Assembly (NCBI GenBank): GCA_011051925.1
Contig: DRKE01000074.1
Location: 1-11,831, forward strand
Source of the DNA: Deltaproteobacteria bacterium
GTDB taxonomy: Bacteria; Myxococcota_A; UBA9160; UBA4427
DNA: 11,831 nt
Direction: 5' to 3'
Shown here: positions 1 to 6,461 of the stretch, in pieces
Layout of the letters: every line of letters starts with the position of its first letter
Position numbering within the stretch: position 1 is the first letter of the stretch
The notes under the pieces: model-generated
What the model saw: only the letters and a program-made list of their open reading frames with translations
The model's database searches: none
What the model was told of the DNA's origin: nothing
Made by a program: the position numbers and the translations under genes

Positions 1-2
1 CC

Positions 3-149
3 TTCTTCACCACGAAGGCCGTCGGCGAAGGGACCGGGCTCGGCCTCTCCATCTCCTACGAAATCGTCCATCGGCACGGTGGCGAAATCAGTGTCGACTC
101 GATCCCCGGGTCGGGAACGACCTTCCGTGTGAAGCTGCCCGTCGGCTGA
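3..149 (+). CDS. Sensor histidine kinase, C-terminal fragment (cut by window edge)
   Basis: The last 48 residues of a histidine kinase catalytic (HATPase_c) domain are readable. The fragment opens with FFTTK, then the G2 ATP-lid box GEGTGLGLSIS at residues 8-18. It continues with IVHRHGGEISVDSIPGSGTTF, the usual final strands of the fold, and ends VKLPVG before TGA. In intact kinases this domain binds ATP and phosphorylates the conserved His of the dimerisation domain, and a response regulator then receives the phosphate. The sensor part, the His box and any partner regulator lie outside the window, so the signal cannot be inferred. It converges on the dnaA-like gene with an 87-bp gap in which I see no clear hairpin terminator. 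Confidence 0.93.
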   Translation, partial: FFTTKAVGEGTGLGLSISYEIVHRHGGEISVDSIPGSGTTFRVKLPVG

Positions 150-236
150 TTCCGATCGTCCTTCTCGGGACCGCCCGGGCCTTCTACCCCGCCCCGCTCC
201 CGGTCCGCGCGAACCGAAGGAGGGGGTGCGAAGATC

Positions 237-2072
237 TCAGCGATCCCGAAGGGCTGGCCCGTCGACCGGTCCCTCTCGGCGCCGCGCGACGGTCTGGTCG
301 ATCCGCTCCGAAAGTGCCTCGACCTGGTAGCGGAGGGGGGCGTTCTCGAGCACCTGCCGCTCGATCCGGCTGATCGCGTTGCGGACCGAAGGGTGGTTGC
401 GGCCGAGGGCATGGCCGATTTCGCTGAACGAAGCGTCGGTGTAGCGGTGGGCGAGGTACATCGCGAGCTGACGCGGCACGAGGACCTGGTGTTTTCGGGA
501 ACGTCCGGCGAGGGCTTCGGGTCGCATGCCGAAGAACGACGCCACGATTCCGACGATTTCTGGAACGGAGAGTCTGCGCGGCGCGAGGCTCGTACGGACA
601 CCCGACTTCATCGCGATCGCGTCGCGTGTCAGCTCGAGGTCGATCGCGCGACCGAGAAGCGACGCGGTCGTTACGACCTGGATGAGGGTTCCCTCGATGT
701 CGCGGACGCTGCCGGCCGTCGATTCCACGAGCAGGTCGAGGCAGTCCTCGGGAAGCCGGAAGCCCCCCGCCGCGGCCTTGGATCGGAGGATGTGGCGCCG
801 GACGAGGGCGTCGGGCATCTCGAGCTCGGCGACGAATCCCCGGCCGACCTGGGCGCGCATGCGTTCGTCGAGTCCCGTCAGATCCGCGGGTGCCCGGTCG
901 CCCGTCAACAGGACACGGCCGCCGGCGTCGAGAACGTGCTGGACCGTGTGGAAGAGTTCGAGCTGGGTCTTCATCCGCCCGCTGAAGAACTGGACGTCTT
1001 CGACGACGAGCAGACCGATGCGTCCCCGGTAGCGTCGCTTCCACTCCTCGGATCGCCCCAGGCGCATTGCCGAGACGAATTCGCTCGTGAATTGTTCGGC
1101 CGTCGTGTACACGGTCGCGGCCGGTGCATCCCGGCGGGTGCTCGGGCTGAAGCGGTCCGCATCCGGGGTCCGGAGATGGCGTCGGGCCTCGGCGGCGGTG
1201 GCGCGTGCGAGATGGGTCTTGCCCATGCCGGATCCGCCGCCGAGATAGAGCTGGTTCAGGCTGCGCTGTCGCTGCCGTGCGAGGGCGAGGGCCGCCTCGC
1301 GCGCGAGCGCGTTGCAGGGACCGACGATGAAGCTTTCGAAGCTGAAGGGCAGCTCCGTCTGGGTCGCCCCGCCCCCGTCCTGCTCGCGATCGAAGCCGCG
1401 TGGGTCGTCGGGGCGCGACGGACTCCGGCTGGCGGTCGCTCCTTTCGGCGTCATCGCCCGTTTCGGACGCGCCGGAACGGGCCGGAGGGTTCCGGGGGAG
1501 GAGGGCGAAGTCGACGGGGCGCTGTCGATCGTCGTGGCGCCGGATCGTCTGGCGATCGTGGGCGCCGATGGCGCGATCCTCCCGCCCTCCGAAGAGGTTC
1601 GAGGGGCACCGACGGTCGAAGCGATCGATGCTTCCCGGCCCGTTGAGTCCGCGCGGACGCGACGCATGGGCGAGCGCTGCCGAAGTGTCCGGGCGGGATC
1701 ACACTCCCGGGCGAGATCGATCGGCTGGCCCATGGCGGCCTGGAACTCCTTCATGGTCAGGAACTCGACGCATGGGATTCCCGTGGCGGAACCGGGTCCG
1801 GTTGCCTCATCGCTCCGGGATCCGTCGCCTCCCCCGGCCGCCGCGAGCCGGGCCTTCGGATCGGAGTTCGCGGACTGCCAACAGCGCACGATGTGAGCGG
1901 CGTAGTGTTTGCGAACGCGATCGCGATGGAACGATGTAGGACAACCGAGCAGGAGGCGATCCCCCGCCTTCTTCGCGGCCAGTGGCGCGATCCATGCCTC
2001 GAAGGCGAAGTCTGGGATCTCGTTCTGGAGTCGGCGCAGGACGTCGCCCCAGACCCTGGACGTAGAGGTCAT
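237..2072 (-). CDS. dnaA: Divergent DnaA-family replication initiator
   Basis: 611 residues from ATG at 2072. I chose this start because DnaA domain I begins at once (WGDVLRRLQNEIPDF, residues 8-22); the longer open frame adds 39 residues unlike DnaA. Domain I is about 5-66. A long low-complexity linker runs about 66-240, rich in Ser, Arg, Pro and Ala. The AAA+ domain is about 241-480: FSFESFIVG, Walker A GGGSGMGKTH (278-287), Walker B LLVVEDVQFF (354-363), sensor 2 in SVRDIEG (455-461, Arg457). Domain IV is about 499-595, with PRQLAMYLAHR and a recognition motif GRNHPSVRNA (557-566). Family knowledge: DnaA-ATP binds DnaA boxes and opens oriC. Oddities: the canonical box VII SRF is AQV (Gln408 at the arginine-finger position), the DNA-reading DHTT is NHPS (559-562), and the motif is one residue shorter than in E. 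coli. No dnaN or gyrB lies beside it. It may be the main DnaA of a divergent lineage or a paralogue. Confidence 0.9.
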   Translation of the reverse strand: MTSTSRVWGDVLRRLQNEIPDFAFEAWIAPLAAKKAGDRLLLGCPTSFHRDRVRKHYAAHIVRCWQSANSDPKARLAAAGGGDGSRSDEATGPGSATGIPCVEFLTMKEFQAAMGQPIDLARECDPARTLRQRSPMRRVRADSTGREASIASTVGAPRTSSEGGRIAPSAPTIARRSGATTIDSAPSTSPSSPGTLRPVPARPKRAMTPKGATASRSPSRPDDPRGFDREQDGGGATQTELPFSFESFIVGPCNALAREAALALARQRQRSLNQLYLGGGSGMGKTHLARATAAEARRHLRTPDADRFSPSTRRDAPAATVYTTAEQFTSEFVSAMRLGRSEEWKRRYRGRIGLLVVEDVQFFSGRMKTQLELFHTVQHVLDAGGRVLLTGDRAPADLTGLDERMRAQVGRGFVAELEMPDALVRRHILRSKAAAGGFRLPEDCLDLLVESTAGSVRDIEGTLIQVVTTASLLGRAIDLELTRDAIAMKSGVRTSLAPRRLSVPEIVGIVASFFGMRPEALAGRSRKHQVLVPRQLAMYLAHRYTDASFSEIGHALGRNHPSVRNAISRIERQVLENAPLRYQVEALSERIDQTVARRREGPVDGPALRDR

Positions 2073-2228
2073 TCGATCCAACCGGAAGCAGGGTTGAAGA
2101 AGATGCGATCGGGACTGAACGAAAACGCAGAGGTCTACGTCGAGAAACCCGACGTCGAGAACTGCAATGCCGAGGACCGCGACTCGCATCCGTTCGGAAT
2201 CCCTCGAAGGACTCCCGAACTCCGCCTC

Positions 2229-2264
2229 GAATCGCTCGCGGACCCGGAACGGGAATCGCTCGCG
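2229..2264. repeat. Direct repeat GAATCGCTCGCG, two copies
   Basis: Two perfect 12-bp copies lie at 2229-2240 and 2253-2264, starting 24 bp apart, inside the GC-rich half of the region upstream of dnaA. They are followed by a GCCGCCCGGC-type duplication at about 2268-2288. They could be binding sites or chance in GC-rich, GATC-rich DNA. Confidence 0.4.
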
Positions 2265-2370
2265 AAGGCCGCCCGGCGGCCGCCCGGCACGTCCGCTCCG
2301 GCTGCCGGGGCCGGTCGGATCGGAGGTCGGGAAACCGGCCGCCGGAGAGCGGGGGTTCCTGGCCTCAGCA

Positions 2371-2440
2371 TTCTCGATTTCCAGGGATTTGAGCTGATTT
2401 CGGGGGATTTCAAGAGGTTCAAGGGCGTCTCACCAGATTT
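2371..2440. repeat. 10-bp phased GATTT array
   Basis: GATTT occurs at 2376, 2386, 2396 and 2406, each exactly 10 bp after the last, and again at 2436, exactly three steps further. The two intervening slots read GGTTC (2416) and CGTCT (2426), so they are degenerate. On the dnaA-coding strand the core reads AAATC. Flanking bases inside each 10-mer vary, so this is a conserved core rather than a simple tandem duplication. Because 10 is not a multiple of 3, the period cannot come from a protein repeat. The spacing is near one helical turn, which would put every core on the same face of the DNA. Confidence 0.75.
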
Positions 2441-2709
2441 GAAGTCGAAGCCTTTCGAACGAGGGCGAGTAAACCACTTGTGTCCGGGATTCGCAATCAA
2501 CCGCGGAACGAAACGTGGAATCCGGGTGACACAGAACTTAAACACCCCGAATCGCCCTTCAGACGCGTTTTAACCGCCGTTTGCATCCGGATTTCCGATG
2601 CGATTCGGGCATCTTCGGCGATGTCTCCAAGGCATTTTCGATCCCCCGCAGCGCGTGAATGAACCGCTGTTTAGAATATCTGAATCTGGATGATTCTACG
2701 TTTTTCGAC

Positions 2710-2730
2710 AAAATTCGCGATTTATCGCGA
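2710..2730 (-). terminator. Possible weak intrinsic terminator after the Lon-domain gene
   Basis: Read on the minus strand, about 30 bp past the Lon-domain stop, TCGCGA-TAAA-TCGCGA forms a 6-bp stem with a 4-base loop, followed by AATTTT. The short stem and short T run make it weak. TCGCGA is itself a palindrome, so the pair could instead be two protein sites 10 bp apart. If it works, it separates the Lon-domain operon from dnaA. Confidence 0.35.
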
Positions 2731-2758
2731 TATTCCGATCGACGACGATGTCGGAGGA

Positions 2759-3433
2759 TCAATGGGGCAGGGGGCCGGAATCGGGTGCGCCCGACGCGAC
2801 TTCGGCCAGTCGGAAGCGCAACAAATCCGCCATGATTTCGAACCGACCGAGAATGGAATCCGTTTCGAGAAGACGTTGTCGTTCGATCGGTCGCAAGCCG
2901 ATCGACTGGGTCAGCGTGTTGACCAGCCGGATGGGATCGATGTCCTCGAAGGCGCTCAGGGCGCGTCGGCCCAGCTCGCTTCGATCGAGGTTCCGCACGA
3001 GGCGTTCGAGGAGTCGCAGGACGACCCGGCGCCGTTCCTCGAGCGTCGCGAGCGTGTTCGGGTCGGTCGGCAGCTCATCGGACAGGATTTCGACGCGTGC
3101 CGACCGATAGAGACGGTCCTCGGGTCGCGGCGCCTCTTGCAGGATGCGGAATCTCGAAAGCCCGACGAGCAGGATCTGGAACGTGCCGTCCCGTCGCCTC
3201 CGCCCCTGGGTGATCCGGCCGACGCACCCGATCTCGAAGAGCGGCGGATCTCCCGGCATTTCACCGACGTGTTCCGGCGGGACGGCGATCATCCCGATCA
3301 AGCGTTCGCCCGCGAGCACGTCCCTGGCCAGCTGGCGATAGCGGGGTTCGAAGAGGATCAGGGGAACCGAGACTTCGGGCAGAAGCACGACGTCGGCGAG
3401 CGGGAAGAGTGGGAGCGATTCGATCGTTTCCAT
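2759..3433 (-). CDS. Lon N-terminal (substrate-binding) domain protein
   Basis: 224 residues. The N-terminus ESLPLFPLADVVLLPEVSVP followed by LILFEPRYRQLARDVL is the standard opening of the Lon substrate-binding domain family (PF02190). The later stretch with IGCVGRITQGRRRRDG and FQILLVGLSRFRIL (about residues 67-100) fits the same fold. A helical part fills residues 125-215. There is no AAA+ ATPase and no Ser-Lys protease domain, so this is the common stand-alone form and not Lon protease. Such proteins are widespread; their job is poorly defined, probably peptide or protein binding. ATG at 3433 puts the family motif within the first ten residues, but the ribosome site is weak. It lies 60 bp downstream of the acidic 71-residue gene on the same strand, so the two probably share a transcript. 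The last residues (SGAPDSGPLPH) are unstructured-looking. Confidence 0.9.
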   Translation of the reverse strand: METIESLPLFPLADVVLLPEVSVPLILFEPRYRQLARDVLAGERLIGMIAVPPEHVGEMPGDPPLFEIGCVGRITQGRRRRDGTFQILLVGLSRFRILQEAPRPEDRLYRSARVEILSDELPTDPNTLATLEERRRVVLRLLERLVRNLDRSELGRRALSAFEDIDPIRLVNTLTQSIGLRPIERQRLLETDSILGRFEIMADLLRFRLAEVASGAPDSGPLPH

Positions 3434-3493
3434 TCCGGCCGATTGTAGCTCCCGATGGATCGGGGCCCCGGGCCGGATCGGCCGGGTTCGGAA

Positions 3494-3709
3494 TCAGCCC
3501 GCGGAGGCCGTTCGGAGTTCGTCGACTTCTTCGAGCGTATTGGGGCCTTCGACGACCTTGCAATCGATCTCGTCGACCGCAATCGCCTTGTCCAGGATCT
3601 GGGTGATCAGGCGATCGACGCTCAATTCGTCGTATTCGGCCAGCCCGTCTTCCAGGTCGCTCTCCGAGATGGAGAATTCGAGTGCGATCTTGATCTTGAT
3701 ATCGTTCAT
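3494..3709 (-). CDS. Small acidic hypothetical protein
   Basis: 71 residues from ATG at 3709, with a purine-rich GAGGA about 12 bases upstream on the minus strand. I do not recognise a family. It opens MNDIKIKIALEFSISESDLE, a beta-like stretch of alternating hydrophobic residues. A helical middle (SVDRLITQILDKAIAVDEID) follows, then a short acidic tail. It has no signal peptide, no membrane segment and no cysteine pair (one Cys, in DCKVVEG). The composition is strongly acidic (many Asp and Glu), unlike the Arg-rich shadow frames of this GC-rich DNA, which supports real coding. It lies 60 bp upstream of the Lon-domain gene in the same direction, so a shared transcript and a possible partner role are reasonable guesses. 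Confidence 0.7.
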   Translation of the reverse strand: MNDIKIKIALEFSISESDLEDGLAEYDELSVDRLITQILDKAIAVDEIDCKVVEGPNTLEEVDELRTASAG

Positions 3710-4024
3710 CGTTCTATGGTTCCTCGGCCGTGCATCGCCGGCCTTCGTCTTCGTCGCTCGCGTTCACCGCTCGCATGGATCGGGCACCGTCGCCGGTCGG
3801 CTCGTTCGACCCGGATCGGGTCATTCGGGCTGTTCGTCAGGTTCCGGTACCGGTACCGGGGCTCCGATCCTGCTGGCAAGCCATCTGACCCGGCGAAGCG
3901 GAAAGGCGGGCATTGGCCTGCAAGTCATTGAAATTGCAGCGGAAATTTTGACAAGGCGCGTAGGATACAACATGCCGCCGAGCGGGGCTATGGATTTTTC
4001 CCGCAATTTCAGGCGTTTACGGAT
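3710..4024. other. Intergenic region with a perfect palindrome
   Basis: About 315 bp between the DUF4149 stop and the start of the acidic small gene. A minus-strand frame of about 60 codons (3821-4006) has an acidic Pro-rich end, but I cannot support it as a gene. The region holds a 16-bp palindrome (3844-3859), an inverted TGCAA/TTGCA pair (3919-3938) and an AT-richer patch (3925-3960). The promoter of the 3709 gene should lie here, but I found no convincing -35/-10 pair. Confidence 0.5.
3844..3859. promoter_or_regulatory. Perfect 16-bp palindrome, possible operator
   Basis: CCGGTACCGGTACCGG is its own reverse complement and consists of CCGGTA-type units repeated every 6 bp. It sits about 135 bp upstream of the acidic small gene start, a plausible place for a dimeric repressor site. 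It could equally be a simple-sequence accident built from GGTACC units. No second copy was seen in the window. Confidence 0.35.
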
Positions 4025-4528
4025 CTACGCGAGGGAAGCGGGCGTGGGTTTTCCCGCACTCCGGTGGCGGTCGGCCTCCCGGGCGTCCCATCGCGCGTGG
4101 GCGACGACGAGCAGGATCGACACGAAATGGACCGCCATGAAGAGACCGAGGGAGACGCGGTGCAGGAGCTGGAAGCGCTGGCCCGTGGCCATGGTCGCGG
4201 CTTCGCCGATCAGACTGGGCCGGACCGCGGCGATCTGTGGCAGCAGCCAGAGGTGGCTGAACAGGCAGATGAGGGCCAGACCGAGCGGGAGCCAGACGAG
4301 CCCACCCCGACGGCCCAGGGCAAAGGCCGACCCCGCGCTGACCAGGGCGGCCACCGTTCCCCACTCGTAGAGGGTCGTCAGCAGGATCCCGGCGAGATCC
4401 CCCGCGGTGTTTCCCGGCAGGACCCGGAAGGCGACCCGCGAGACGACGAACGCGAAGAAGGCCCAGGAGCCGACCCAGGAGCCGAGACCCAGCCACAGCG
4501 CGGAGCGGAGAACGCTTTCACGCGGCAC
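4025..4528 (-). CDS. DUF4149 / TMEM205-like integral membrane protein
   Basis: 167 residues from a GTG at 4528, with GGAG about 12 bases upstream. Four hydrophobic segments are visible at about 9-36, 45-70, 75-95 and 120-144. The first, LWLGLGSWVGSWAFFAFVVS, followed by VAFRVLP and then AGDLAGILLTTLY, matches the layout of the DUF4149/TMEM205 family: a Gly-rich first helix, a Phe-x-x-Leu-Pro turn, then a Gly-rich second helix. The charged C-terminus (HARWDAREADRHR) is probably cytoplasmic. The function of the bacterial members is not established. It starts 37 bp after the thiC stop on the same strand, so it is likely co-transcribed and thus indirectly under the TPP riboswitch. A link to thiamin is only inferred from position. 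Confidence 0.8.
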   Translation of the reverse strand: MPRESVLRSALWLGLGSWVGSWAFFAFVVSRVAFRVLPGNTAGDLAGILLTTLYEWGTVAALVSAGSAFALGRRGGLVWLPLGLALICLFSHLWLLPQIAAVRPSLIGEAATMATGQRFQLLHRVSLGLFMAVHFVSILLVVAHARWDAREADRHRSAGKPTPASLA

Positions 4529-4565
4529 GGGTCGACCGGTCTCCGACTCCAGTGGGCGCCACGGG

Positions 4566-6455
4566 CTAGGACGCGGCCGTGGCGTCGAGGGGGAGGAGGG
4601 TTTCCGGGTCGAGCCGTTCGGCCTGGAGATGCTGGGCGGCGTTCTCGTCGACGACGTCGCTATGGCAGGCTGCCTTGCGCCCGGCCTGGCCCATCGCCCC
4701 GCGCGTCTTGGAGGCCAGGCGATGGATCTCCTCGGGCGTGAGCACGCCCCGCTGTTCGAGGATCTCGCGCTGAGCCGGGGTCAATGCGGCGGAGATCTTC
4801 GGCTGGTCCCATTGGTAGGAGGCGTCCTTGCCCGAGACGAAGAGCGAGATCTCCTTGCTGATCCGAACCGAGCACCAGTCGTGGCCGCACATGGCGCAGA
4901 AATCCGTATCGACGTCGAGATCCTCGTCGTGATAGGCGCGGGCGAGATCGGGATCGAAGGACAGCTCGAAATGCTTCTCCCAGTTGAGGGCGGCCCGGGC
5001 CTTGGTCAGTTCGTCGTCGCGATCCCGGGCGCCGGGGATGCCGAGCGCGATGTCGGCAGCATGGGCCGCGATCTTGTAGGCCACGCAGCCCTGCTTGACG
5101 TCGTCCTTCTTGGGCAGGCCGAGATGTTCCTTCGGCGTCACGTAGCAGAGCATCGACGCGCCGTGGTAGGCCGCGGCCGTCGCGCCGATCGCGCTCGTGA
5201 TGTGGTCATAGCCGGGAAACATGTCGGTCACGAGGGGACCGAGGACATAGAAGGGAGCACCATGACAGAGTCGTCGCTGGAGCTTCATGTTGAATTCGAT
5301 CTGATCGAAGGGGACGTGTCCCGGGCCTTCGATCATGACCTGGCAGCCGTGGCGCCAGGCCCGCTCGGTCAATTCACCGAGGGCCTGGAGTTCGCCGAGC
5401 TGTGCGAGATCCGTCGCATCGGCCAGGCCGCCGGGGCGCAGCCCGTCCCCGATCGAGAAGGTGACATCGTATCGGCGAACGAGTTCGCAGATGTCGTCCC
5501 AGATCTGGGACATCAGGTTCTCCTGCTCGTGATGGATCATCCACTTGGCGAGCAGCGATCCCCCGCGACTCACGATCCCGATCAGCCGCTTCGAGACGTA
5601 GGGGAGGTGTTCGCGGCGCACCCCCGCGTGGATCGTGAAATAGTCGACCCCCTGCTGCGCCTGTTCTTCGAGGCGGTCGAGAACCGTCATGGCGTCGAGT
5701 TCTTCGATCTTGCGATCGAGGATCATCGAGTAGATCGGGACGGTGCCGATCGGGACGGTCGAGGCCCGGCAGATCGCCTCGCGGGTGGCCGTGACATCGC
5801 CGCCCGTCGAAAGATCCATCACCGTGTCCGCTTCCCAGCGCTCGGCCCAGCGGAGCTTCTCGATCTCCTCGTGGGTACCACTCGAGATCGGTGAAGCCCC
5901 CATGTTCGCGTTCACCTTGGTCCGCGCCGCGCGTCCGATCGCCATCGGGTCGAGCCCGTGTGCGAGATGGACCCGGTTGGCGGGAATCACCATGCGACCG
6001 GCGGCGACCTCGTCGCGGACGGCTTCGGGGGAGAGATGCGGTTCGCGTTCCGCGACGCGCCGCATCTCGGGGGTCACCCGTCCCAGGCGCGCATGTTCGA
6101 GCTGGGTGATCGGGACGAAGCCCTCGGGTGGCGCGAAGATATAGGCGTTGGCGGGCGACAGTTCCGGCGACGCAGGCTCGGCGCAACGTTCGCCCCGGGG
6201 CAACGTTCGCCAGTCGGGGGGCATGAAATCCCAGGCCGTCTTGTCCGAGGGCGCGGGCATGCCGGGCGTATCGGGCGAAGAAAAGGCCCGCGGGCCACCC
6301 ACCTCGGGCGGGTTCGCGAAGCTGCCCGGTGTCGTTCCTGCCTGTCCGGTCGAAGGATCGTTTCCGAGCCGTGGCAGACCGAATCGTACGGCGACTTCGG
6401 AGACGGGATCGGCAGTCGGGTCTGCATCTCGGGTGGTTGATTCGATTCGAGTCAT
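4566..6455 (-). CDS. thiC: Phosphomethylpyrimidine synthase ThiC
   Basis: 629 residues. ThiC is a radical-SAM enzyme that rearranges aminoimidazole ribotide to hydroxymethylpyrimidine phosphate, the pyrimidine half of thiamin. The C-terminal cluster motif C-x2-C-x4-C is at Cys520, Cys523, Cys528 (CAMCGHDWCSVRIS) and would hold the 4Fe-4S cluster. Core family stretches are clear: VNANMGASPISSG, DTVMDLSTGGD, HAGVRREHLPYV, FSIGDGLRPG, MIEGPGHVPFDQIE, LGPLVTDMFPGYDHITSAIG and CYVTPKEHLGLP. The first 70 residues are variable and look unstructured, as in the longer ThiC forms; family domains start near TAWDFMPPDW. ATG at 6455 is supported by GGAAGG at 6 bases spacing, which forms the 3' edge of the upstream riboswitch. 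The gene leads a probable two-gene operon with the DUF4149 protein. Confidence 0.98.
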   Translation of the reverse strand: MTRIESTTRDADPTADPVSEVAVRFGLPRLGNDPSTGQAGTTPGSFANPPEVGGPRAFSSPDTPGMPAPSDKTAWDFMPPDWRTLPRGERCAEPASPELSPANAYIFAPPEGFVPITQLEHARLGRVTPEMRRVAEREPHLSPEAVRDEVAAGRMVIPANRVHLAHGLDPMAIGRAARTKVNANMGASPISSGTHEEIEKLRWAERWEADTVMDLSTGGDVTATREAICRASTVPIGTVPIYSMILDRKIEELDAMTVLDRLEEQAQQGVDYFTIHAGVRREHLPYVSKRLIGIVSRGGSLLAKWMIHHEQENLMSQIWDDICELVRRYDVTFSIGDGLRPGGLADATDLAQLGELQALGELTERAWRHGCQVMIEGPGHVPFDQIEFNMKLQRRLCHGAPFYVLGPLVTDMFPGYDHITSAIGATAAAYHGASMLCYVTPKEHLGLPKKDDVKQGCVAYKIAAHAADIALGIPGARDRDDELTKARAALNWEKHFELSFDPDLARAYHDEDLDVDTDFCAMCGHDWCSVRISKEISLFVSGKDASYQWDQPKISAALTPAQREILEQRGVLTPEEIHRLASKTRGAMGQAGRKAACHSDVVDENAAQHLQAERLDPETLLPLDATAAS

Positions 6456-6461
6456 TCGGAA

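Larger units (their letters stand above)
2073..2758. other. Long non-coding region upstream of dnaA; candidate origin or regulatory region
   Basis: About 690 bp separate the Lon-domain stop from the dnaA start. Open frames exist, but their translations are Arg/Ser/Pro-rich, unlike any family, and have no clear ribosome site. The part near dnaA (2073-2360) is GC-rich with short direct repeats. The part from 2370 to 2750 is clearly AT-richer than the surroundings. It carries phased GATTT cores (2376-2440), a bulged hairpin at 2583-2601 (GCAT-C-CGG, loop ATTT, CCG-ATGC), an imperfect inverted repeat TAGAAT/GATTCTA at 2672-2698, and paired TCGCGA sites at 2715-2730. No sequence matching TTATNCACA was found on either strand; the closest are 2538-2546 and 2668-2676, each with two mismatches. 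Placement next to dnaA and the low GC fit an origin. A long dnaA leader and promoter is the plain alternative. Confidence 0.5.

Noticed and set aside
393..1646. 417-codon plus-strand open frame opposite dnaA
   Set aside because: It is a mirror of the dnaA coding strand in GC-rich DNA. The translation is Glu/Arg/Gly-rich with no family pattern, while the minus strand gives clear DnaA domains.
2376..2440. CRISPR or simple tandem repeat reading of the GATTT array
   Set aside because: The conserved core is only 5 bp with 5-bp variable gaps, far too short for CRISPR, and the spacers are not duplicated as in a microsatellite.
2538..2546. TTAAACACC as a DnaA box
   Set aside because: It has two mismatches to TTATNCACA and stands alone, like TGTTTAGAA at 2668-2676. 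Neither is good enough to call.
1893..2573. 226-codon plus-strand frame across the dnaA upstream region
   Set aside because: It begins inside dnaA on the other strand, has no family resemblance, and runs through the 10-bp array, whose period conflicts with coding. A minus-strand frame at 2135-2545 was rejected for similar reasons.
3954..3977. TTGACA followed by GGATACAAC as a sigma-70 promoter
   Set aside because: The spacing between the two elements is far from 16-18 bp and no plus-strand gene follows.
4407..5894. 495-codon plus-strand open frame opposite thiC
   Set aside because: The minus strand encodes a full ThiC with the cluster motif. The plus-strand frame is the usual antisense shadow with no recognisable domain.
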